NCBI GenBank assembly: GCA_035267185.1
Contig: DATFLY010000003.1
Span: 1 to 11,705 of the forward strand
DNA from: JAUIBE01 sp035267185
GTDB taxonomy: Bacteria; Pseudomonadota; Gammaproteobacteria; Xanthomonadales; SZUA-36
Length of the DNA stretch: 11,705 nucleotides
Direction of reading: 5' to 3'
The position numbers and the translations under genes were made by a program. Shown piece after piece: positions 6,766 through 11,705 of the stretch (positions are counted from its first letter, which is position 1; each line of letters starts with the position of its first letter). The notes beneath the pieces were generated by a model that was not told the DNA's origin, did no database searches, and was given only the letters and a program-made list of their open reading frames with translations.

Positions 6766-7605
6766 ATGCCTGAGCTACCCGAGGTTGAAACCACCCTTCG
6801 CGGCATTGAGCCTGCGTTGCGAAACCAACGCATTGCTGACATCGTTGTCCACAACCCGGCTTTACGCATTCCGGTTGACGATAGCATCCGGAATGCCTGT
6901 GGGCGAGTCATCTCGGGACTTCATCGTCGATCGAAATACCTGGTTATCGAGACGCCTGCTGATCGGGACGATACCGACGCGCCGGTTGGCGGCCTGCTGA
7001 TTCACCTGGGCATGTCGGGTTCCTTGCGAATTTGTCACCCGGACTCGGAACCACGGCTTCATGATCACGTTGAGCTGGTGCTGGAGAGCGGGACCTGCCT
7101 GCGATTTAACGACCCCAGGCGTTTCGGGCTGTTCACATGGTGGGATGCACCCATTGAAGAGCATCGACTGATTCGCAACCTGGGGCCTGAGCCTTTGACA
7201 GACGATTTCAGCGCCAACCACCTGTACAAGCAATCGCGCGGCAGAAGTGTTGCTGTTAAGAACTTCATCATGAATGGCAATATTGTCGTAGGGGTTGGCA
7301 ATATTTATGCCTCCGAAGCGCTTTTCCGGGCCGGCATTCACCCGTCCCGTGCTGCCGGACGCATATCCCTGAAGCGCTACCAGGAACTGACGCTGTCAAT
7401 TCGTGATGTGCTTGAGCAGGCCATACGCCAGGGCGGAACCACACTTCGGGATTTTTCGGCGCCAGACAGCCAGCCCGGATACTTCGCACAGGATTTGCAG
7501 GTTTATGAACGTGCTGACAATCCCTGTTTCATGTGCAGCAAGCCGATCCGCAGGAAAGTGATCGGTCAAAGATCCACTTACTATTGCGCCCAATGCCAAC
7601 GCTGA
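6766..7605 (+). CDS. mutM: Formamidopyrimidine-DNA glycosylase (8-oxoguanine DNA glycosylase/AP lyase)
   Basis: 279 residues; removes 8-oxoguanine and formamidopyrimidines from DNA and nicks the abasic site by beta,delta-elimination. The N-terminus MPELPEVETTLRGIE contains the nucleophile P2 and catalytic E3; K57 lies in RRSKYLV. The void-filling residues expected from the family are visible as M83 (LGMSGS), R118 and F120 (DPRRFG). The helix-two-turn-helix region holds VVGVGNIYASEALF (174-187). The C-terminal zinc finger has C254, C257, C274 and C277 around the QRST lesion-recognition loop. It is about ten residues longer than E. coli MutM, through an insertion near 64-74 (DRDDTDAP). The start is fixed because processing must expose P2. 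The rpmBG-mutM order is also found in E. coli. The PLP enzyme follows after 22 bases. Confidence 0.97.
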   Translation: MPELPEVETTLRGIEPALRNQRIADIVVHNPALRIPVDDSIRNACGRVISGLHRRSKYLVIETPADRDDTDAPVGGLLIHLGMSGSLRICHPDSEPRLHDHVELVLESGTCLRFNDPRRFGLFTWWDAPIEEHRLIRNLGPEPLTDDFSANHLYKQSRGRSVAVKNFIMNGNIVVGVGNIYASEALFRAGIHPSRAAGRISLKRYQELTLSIRDVLEQAIRQGGTTLRDFSAPDSQPGYFAQDLQVYERADNPCFMCSKPIRRKVIGQRSTYYCAQCQR

Positions 7606-7627
7606 CCCGCGTGGCCCGGAGAATCAG

Positions 7628-8746
7628 ATGAAAAAAGCCACCCAGGCAGTGCATGCCGGCAAACGCCATTCAGTCAACCAGGGTGGCGTGGTCACACCGA
7701 TCTTCATGTCCACAGCGATTTCATACATGGATGACAGTGAAGTCCGGTACCCGCGTTATTTCAATACCATCAACAGCCAGGTGACCGCCGATAAACTGGC
7801 CTGTCTGGAGGAATCAGAAGCGGCGATCGTCACCAGTTCCGGAATGGGTGCAATTTCGTCCGTGATGCTCGCGCTTTTAAAACCGGGAGATCATGTCGTG
7901 GTGCTGGAAGGGCTTTATGGCGGCAGCCACGCGCTGGTGCTGGAAGAGTTCCAGCGGCTCGGGATTGAATGGAGCTTTGTCGCGGCCGATCCGGACAGCA
8001 TGCGATCTGCTTTCCAGCCGAATTCAAGAATGGTCTATGTCGAGTCGCCGACCAATCCACTGCTGAGAGTTCTGAACCTTAAAGAGGTGGCCTCACTGGC
8101 AAAAAGCAACCGGGCGATTTCCGTGATTGACGGGACCTTTGCGACACCGATCCTGCAAAACCCGATAGCCCTGGGCTTTGACATCGTATTGCACAGCGGC
8201 ACCAAGTACCTGGGCGGACACAGTGACCTGTGTTGTGGCGTTGTGGCCGGCAACGAAATTAACATAAACAAAGTGAGGAACACTGCGATCACCTATGGCA
8301 CCAGCCTGAACGCCCAGGATTGTGCCCTGCTGGAGCGCAGCCTCCAGACGCTTGAACTCAGGGTGATGCGCCAGAGTGAAAATGCCCTGGTCATCGCACA
8401 GGCCATGGAAAAGCACCCCCTGGTCAGGAAAGTGAATTATCCGGGGCTCGCTGCCCACCCTCAGCACGAAATTGCCAGGCGCCAGATGCGGGCATTTGGG
8501 GGAATGCTGAGTTTCGAACTGGACGAAAGCATCGAAGTCGAGAGTTACCTGAGAAACCTCAACCTGATTGGCTGCGCTGTCAGCCTGGGTGGCGTTGAGT
8601 CCACCATTTGCCAGCCTGTCGCCACTTCGCACATGAAAATGCCCGAGCAAGAGCGCCAGAGGCTGGGAATCACACCCCGCCTGTTGAGGCTCTCAGTGGG
8701 AATCGAAGATCCGCAAGACCTGTTGGAAGATTTGTTGCCAGGTTGA
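7628..8746 (+). CDS. Cys/Met metabolism PLP-dependent enzyme (trans-sulfuration family: cystathionine lyase/synthase or methionine gamma-lyase type)
   Basis: 372 residues, near the usual ~380-400. Family features: Y41 and R43 (YPRYFNT; PLP phosphate contacts from the neighbouring subunit), SSGMGAISSV (70-79), the ring-stacking tyrosine in GLYGGS (Y97), D168 under the pyridine nitrogen, the Schiff-base lysine in HSGTKYLGGHSD (K193), SLGGVEST (319-326) and the carboxylate-binding arginine in RLSVGIED (R354). The classical (Y/F)xRxxNPT motif is altered to YPRYFNTINS, and VDNTFATP to IDGTFATP, so it belongs to a divergent branch and I cannot choose between lyase, synthase and methionine gamma-lyase activity. 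A good Shine-Dalgarno (GGAG, 6 bases before the ATG) supports the start. It lies 22 bases after mutM, probably co-transcribed. Confidence 0.88.
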   Translation: MKKATQAVHAGKRHSVNQGGVVTPIFMSTAISYMDDSEVRYPRYFNTINSQVTADKLACLEESEAAIVTSSGMGAISSVMLALLKPGDHVVVLEGLYGGSHALVLEEFQRLGIEWSFVAADPDSMRSAFQPNSRMVYVESPTNPLLRVLNLKEVASLAKSNRAISVIDGTFATPILQNPIALGFDIVLHSGTKYLGGHSDLCCGVVAGNEININKVRNTAITYGTSLNAQDCALLERSLQTLELRVMRQSENALVIAQAMEKHPLVRKVNYPGLAAHPQHEIARRQMRAFGGMLSFELDESIEVESYLRNLNLIGCAVSLGGVESTICQPVATSHMKMPEQERQRLGITPRLLRLSVGIEDPQDLLEDLLPG

Positions 8747-8782
8747 ATCGTTCTAACCCAGGAGTGAGGCTTGATGTCGAAT

Positions 8783-8835
8783 TGTAGGAGCGGCGTCCTC
8801 GCCGCGACGGTCGCGGCGAGGACGCCGCTCCTACA
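8783..8835. repeat. GTAG-headed REP pair forming a perfect 26-bp palindrome
   Basis: Arms 8783-8808 (starts TGTAGGAGCGGCG) and 8810-8835 (ends CGCCGCTCCTACA) are perfect reverse complements around one central base (G8809). Each arm is itself a small hairpin (GCGGCG/CGCCGC with a TCCT loop) preceded by GTAG. This is the layout of bacterial REP units carrying the GTAG head, known in Pseudomonas and Stenotrophomonas and mobilised by TnpA-REP (RAYT) transposases, here as two inverted units. It lies in the convergent gap between the PLP enzyme and the small membrane protein. No transposase gene is in the window. Confidence 0.85.
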
Positions 8836-8894
8836 CTCAGACCGTCACAGCAGAAGTGGAATCCCTTAAAAACCACGCTTTTTCAGGGTTTGAT

Positions 8895-8922
8895 GCAAGT
8901 CGGGCAGGAAGCCCGATCTTGC
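8895..8922. terminator. Terminator-like hairpin between convergent genes (no U-tract)
   Basis: GCAAGTCGGGC (8895-8905) pairs with GCCCGATCTTGC (8911-8922) around AGGAA, with one bulged T at 8917: an 11-bp stem 7 bases from the stop of the minus-strand small gene. Neither side has a real T-run, so it may slow polymerase or protect RNA ends from both directions rather than act as a textbook terminator. Confidence 0.4.
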
Positions 8923-8929
8923 TCATTGT

Positions 8930-9151
8930 CTAGCCGCCGCCATCGATCTGCTTATCGAGATTCGCGCGTTTCTGGTCCAATGCTTCCCCGTAGTCTTCTT
9001 CACTGAACTGCTGCGCGCGTTGATATGGCTCATAGGCCTCGCCCAGAATGGCGTCTTCCGGAGGCAGCGTTTCATCCTTGTTCGAAACCATTTTGCTCAG
9101 GTAATTGAGACTCAGGGCAACGATCAGCAATGCAATAAGCAGTCGAATCAT
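8930..9151 (-). CDS. Small membrane-anchored hypothetical protein, 73 residues
   Basis: The N-terminus MIRLLIALLIVALSLNYL is one hydrophobic helix with a single positive charge ahead of it, so the protein is probably anchored in the inner membrane by an uncleaved signal-anchor; there is no lipobox. The rest (~20-73) is hydrophilic and acidic with scattered Lys/Arg (EDAILGEAYEPYQRAQQFSE, then DQKRANLDKQID) and looks helical, ending in three glycines. I recognise no family. It lies 62 bases downstream of tdk in the same direction and would be last in that run. The Shine-Dalgarno is poor, but a TM helix followed by charged helix, with no gene on the other strand, makes it more than a random ORF. 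Confidence 0.55.
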   Translation of the reverse strand: MIRLLIALLIVALSLNYLSKMVSNKDETLPPEDAILGEAYEPYQRAQQFSEEDYGEALDQKRANLDKQIDGGG

Positions 9152-9213
9152 GAGCTTATGATACGCCTATCGCGCAATTTGCACCAAGGCGAGCCCCGTA
9201 TTGCACATCTGGA

Positions 9214-9870
9214 CTAGTCCAACAGATCGTCCTGCAAATCCGGCTCATCATCTTTTTTGATCAATGCGGGGTCAAATAAACGCACCCGTTTACCGCTGTG
9301 AAACACGTCCTTGAATTCCTTCCGGCAAACCGAAACATAGCGGTCGTTTCCACCAATTTCGACCTGGGCTCCCTCGCGCATGGCGTAACCATGCTCATCA
9401 ACACGAACCACCATGGTGGCTTTCCGGCCGGTATGGCAGATAGTTTTGAGTTCCCGGAGCTCATCTGCCCAGGCTAGCAGGTGTTTGCTGCCAGGAAACA
9501 GCTCGCCCTGGAAGTCCGTGCGCAGCCCGAAACACAACACCGGAATATCCAGGCGATCCACCACTTCGGTTAGCTCCAGTACCTGGTCGCGGGAGAGAAA
9601 CTGCGCTTCGTCAACCAGCACGCAATGTACATTGTCTGTTTCCAGCCGTTGCCGGACCGCTTCAAACAGGTCATCGTCGGCCTGAAAAGCCACTGCCTTC
9701 GATTCGATTCCAATCCGGGACTTGATCACGCCCACCGATGCGCGATCATCTACAGCGGGCGTAAACAACAACGGGTTCATGCCGCGTTCTCGATAATTGT
9801 GAGCCGATTGCAGCAGGACCGTGGTTTTCCCGGCATTCATGGTTGAGTAATTGAAATAAAGCTTGGCCAT
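9214..9870 (-). CDS. tdk: Thymidine kinase (type II, TK1-like)
   Basis: 218 residues; phosphorylates thymidine and deoxyuridine with ATP in the salvage route to dTTP. The P-loop is STMNAGKTT (9-17), the catalytic glutamate lies in VDEAQFLS (E88), and LCFGLRTDFQGELFPGS (112-128) is the thymidine-side loop with the phosphate-contacting Arg. The lasso segment IGGNDRYVSVCRKEF (172-186) closes over the base. The structural zinc site seems degraded: only C145 (ICHTGRKA) and C182 remain where E. coli Tdk has CFC and CRKH, leaving H146 as a possible third ligand. The C-terminus ends in a run of Asp residues. The gene starts 7 bases after the Mur-ligase-like gene stops, so the two are probably one operon; AGGA before the ATG lies about 13 bases away. 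Confidence 0.96.
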   Translation of the reverse strand: MAKLYFNYSTMNAGKTTVLLQSAHNYRERGMNPLLFTPAVDDRASVGVIKSRIGIESKAVAFQADDDLFEAVRQRLETDNVHCVLVDEAQFLSRDQVLELTEVVDRLDIPVLCFGLRTDFQGELFPGSKHLLAWADELRELKTICHTGRKATMVVRVDEHGYAMREGAQVEIGGNDRYVSVCRKEFKDVFHSGKRVRLFDPALIKKDDEPDLQDDLLD

Positions 9871-9877
9871 GCTGCGA

Positions 9878-11605
9878 TTACTGTCCTACAAACTCGTGAA
9901 CAAGGCCAAGTACTTTTTCCCGCTGTGTCAGAGCAAGCAGGATCAGGAGATCACCGGACCTGGCGTTTTCCAGGGCGAACTCTGCTGCGGCCGAGGGCGA
10001 TTCATGATGGCTGATTGAATCTGGTGAAACGCCCGATTCCAGGGCGGCCATCCTGATTAACCGTGCGACTTCACCCACTTCACGGCCCCGTTCGTAACCC
10101 GGCATCTCGCAAATCGTCAGGTGGTCCGGTGACATGCCACAACCGGCCACTGTCAGATCACGAATGTCTTTATCCGAGCGATCACCTGCCTGGCCCATTA
10201 GCAGCAGGATGCGCTTGGCATCCATGTGATTGACCATGTTGGACAAGGCAGTGACACCGTGTTCATTGTGCGCAAAATCCACCAGGATCCGGACACCATC
10301 TTTTTCGAACCAGTTTCCGCGACCCGGGTTGTCGGCCTCATCACCCCGAAACACCTTTAGCCCGTCTTTAAGGGCTTCCTCTTCGATTCCCAGTTCACGG
10401 CACAGCGCCATGGCAGCAAGGGCATTGCTGACGTTGTGTTCAGCCGCTCCTTCCATGGTTGCCGGTATGTCTCCCGCGTGGATGATTCGCCTGGTGCCGG
10501 TTGCCGACCGCAATTCCAGCCAGCCATCATTCAGACAGGCCCCGCGACCTCCCTCAGCCAGGTGCTGCTGCAAAACGGGGTTGTCCGGATCAAGGCTAAA
10601 CCAGACCAGCTTTCTGATTGAATTTTCGGTAAAGCTCTCTTCAAGTGATTTTGAACGTGTCACGCTGCGCTCGTCATCGGCATTCAGAATCAGCGGTGCG
10701 TCTCCTTTTAGTGCCCGGCGAACAATGAACTTGGCGTCTGTCAGTTCCGATACCGTATTGATGCCGTACTCACCGAGGTGATCGGCCGCGACATTGGTCA
10801 CCAATGCAGCAGCGGCTCTCTCAACCCCGAGTCCGCGCCGGAGCAAGCCGCCCCTGGCCACTTCCAAAACTGCAATTTCAGTTTCCGGATGACGCATCAG
10901 TGTCCTGGCGCCACCCGGGCCCGAATAGTCGCCGTCATCCAGGATCTGACCGCCAACCCTGATCCAGTCGGTGGAAGTCAGTCCGGCTTTTAAACCAGCC
11001 GCCCGAATGATCGAGGCTGACATTCGAACGGTTGTGGATTTGCCGTTGGTGCCAGTGACCAGGCCAACCGGTATGCTTCCAACCTCCGCCCAGTCGACTG
11101 AATCCGGTTCCGGGACAGCGTTGGCAGGCCAGACCACCGCACTACGGCCGTAGCCTGCGGAGACCTCGTCATCGTCCCAGAGAAACGGCACGCCATGCTG
11201 CTCCGCCGCAGCCTGCATCTTCAAAACCGGGGGATAGGCCTCCTCGCTGAACTCTGACTTGAGCCGCCCGACTTCCTTTTGGAAATCCACGGCAGGCCCA
11301 TCATCAAATTCAGCCAACGCCATGGCAAATGCCACCTCGTTGAGTTCGCACATCGAATAAAGCGCATCGACCGGGGCACTGACCAGCAGGCTCATCCCGC
11401 CCTTAAACTGGCGGACTGTTGTTGCTTGTTCTGCATGGCCCACTGCAACCAGGAGGGGTTCAACAGCCGACTTCCAGGCGTCGATAAATGAATCTGCTGA
11501 AACCGAATCGCTGTCGAAATCGACATCAATGATGGCGGATGGTCGGTCCCAGTAAAGATTTTCGCCGGTGAGGCGACGACTGTCGTTCAGAGTAAAACGT
11601 GCCAT
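9878..11605 (-). CDS. Cyanophycin-synthetase-like Mur ligase family protein lacking the ATP-grasp domain
   Basis: 575 residues. Residues 1-~165 resemble the N-terminal domain of cyanophycin synthetase (SRRLTGENLYWDRP, cf. the LRGPN motif). Next comes a Mur-ligase centre: P-loop VTGTNGKSTT (183-192), LEVARGGLLRRGLG (247-260), NVAADHLG (271-278), a candidate carbamylated lysine in DAKF (K292) and NADDE (308-312). The C-terminal Mur domain shows EHNVSNALA (389-397), NPGRGNW (426-432), VDFAHNEHG (442-450) and GQAGDRSD (471-478). These closely follow the Mur half of CphA, which joins an amino acid to a growing peptide chain using ATP, but the ATP-grasp half that builds the Asp backbone is absent. 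The protein should form an aminoacyl-phosphate-type amide or peptide bond; the substrate is unknown. The ATG at 11605 has a poor Shine-Dalgarno but fits the family N-terminus. tdk follows after 7 bases. Confidence 0.85.
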   Translation of the reverse strand: MARFTLNDSRRLTGENLYWDRPSAIIDVDFDSDSVSADSFIDAWKSAVEPLLVAVGHAEQATTVRQFKGGMSLLVSAPVDALYSMCELNEVAFAMALAEFDDGPAVDFQKEVGRLKSEFSEEAYPPVLKMQAAAEQHGVPFLWDDDEVSAGYGRSAVVWPANAVPEPDSVDWAEVGSIPVGLVTGTNGKSTTVRMSASIIRAAGLKAGLTSTDWIRVGGQILDDGDYSGPGGARTLMRHPETEIAVLEVARGGLLRRGLGVERAAAALVTNVAADHLGEYGINTVSELTDAKFIVRRALKGDAPLILNADDERSVTRSKSLEESFTENSIRKLVWFSLDPDNPVLQQHLAEGGRGACLNDGWLELRSATGTRRIIHAGDIPATMEGAAEHNVSNALAAMALCRELGIEEEALKDGLKVFRGDEADNPGRGNWFEKDGVRILVDFAHNEHGVTALSNMVNHMDAKRILLLMGQAGDRSDKDIRDLTVAGCGMSPDHLTICEMPGYERGREVGEVARLIRMAALESGVSPDSISHHESPSAAAEFALENARSGDLLILLALTQREKVLGLVHEFVGQ

Positions 11606-11669
11606 TGATCTAAAGTTTTTTCTAACCCAAATGTTTCATGAGTTTGGCGAAGCGTACGAATCCCAGGGC

Positions 11670-11705
11670 CTAATCAGCTTCTTCATCGTGCTGGGCAGCG
11701 ATGCG
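11670..11705 (-). CDS. Possible C-terminal tail of an upstream minus-strand gene (ambiguous edge)
   Basis: On the minus strand a frame open from the window edge reads RIAAQHDEEAD and stops at TAG (11672-11670), 64 bases before the Mur-like gene. A second minus frame, ending SYASPNS, is also open at the edge. On the plus strand, ATG 11631 opens a frame reading MFHEFGEAYESQGLISFFIV, then LGSDA, to the edge without a Shine-Dalgarno. None is recognisable; at most one is a gene. The minus reading is slightly preferred because related Mur-like genes, as I recall, sit downstream of a full cyanophycin-synthetase-type gene. Confidence 0.2.
   Translation of the reverse strand, partial: RIAAQHDEEAD

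Noticed and set aside
8093..8650. 185-codon minus-strand ORF inside the PLP enzyme gene
   Set aside because: Fully antisense to a gene with intact catalytic motifs; no family features.
10230..10781. 183-codon plus-strand ORF inside the Mur-ligase-like gene
   Set aside because: Ser/Arg/Pro-rich antisense shadow of a well-supported coding frame.
1..11705. tRNA, rRNA, CRISPR array, prophage, toxin-antitoxin or defence genes
   Set aside because: No cloverleaf, regular direct repeats, integrase, transposase or defence-type motif was seen; apart from the two palindromic repeats the window is ordinary core chromosome.

Overview
The window looks like chromosomal core DNA from a moderately GC-rich gammaproteobacterium. 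The order coaBC-dut-pmm/algC next to radC, with rpmB-rpmG-mutM nearby, matches the arrangement known from Pseudomonas and, in part, E. coli. The thymidine kinase and cyanophycin-synthetase-like Mur ligase, as I remember related sequences, resemble those of the Xanthomonadales/Chromatiales side of the class; this is recollection, not a search.

Layout. Positions 1-189 (+) hold the C-terminus of an MscS-type mechanosensitive channel. It runs into a palindromic REP/MITE-like element (141-199) that supplies its last codons and its stop. Facing it on the minus strand is coaBC (4450-3158) > dut (3207-2746, TTG start) > a phosphomannomutase/phosphoglucomutase with an N-terminal membrane module (2726-204). 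radC (4551-5228, +) diverges from coaBC and converges on an MgtC/DUF4956-like membrane protein (6004-5258, -), which is preceded by a possible TAATG-coupled micro-ORF. A clear promoter then drives rpmB-rpmG (6252-6668, +), closed by a strong intrinsic terminator. mutM and a Cys/Met-metabolism PLP enzyme follow (6766-8746, +). A GTAG-headed REP pair (8783-8835) lies in the next convergent gap. The last block is on the minus strand: cyanophycin-synthetase-like Mur ligase (11605-9878) > tdk (9870-9214) > a 73-aa membrane-anchored protein (9151-8930). The final 100 bases are ambiguous.

Functionally the window covers cofactor and nucleotide housekeeping (coenzyme A, dUTP hydrolysis, thymidine salvage), DNA repair (MutM, possibly RadC), two 50S ribosomal proteins, sugar-phosphate interconversion for envelope polysaccharides, and amino-acid sulfur chemistry. 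I see no defence island, prophage, CRISPR, tRNA or rRNA, and no convincing new multi-gene system. The points that merit checking are the cyanophycin-synthetase-like protein without an ATP-grasp domain, the membrane-tethered mutase with a well-placed internal start, the two palindromic element types (one extending a coding sequence), and the coupled micro-ORF.
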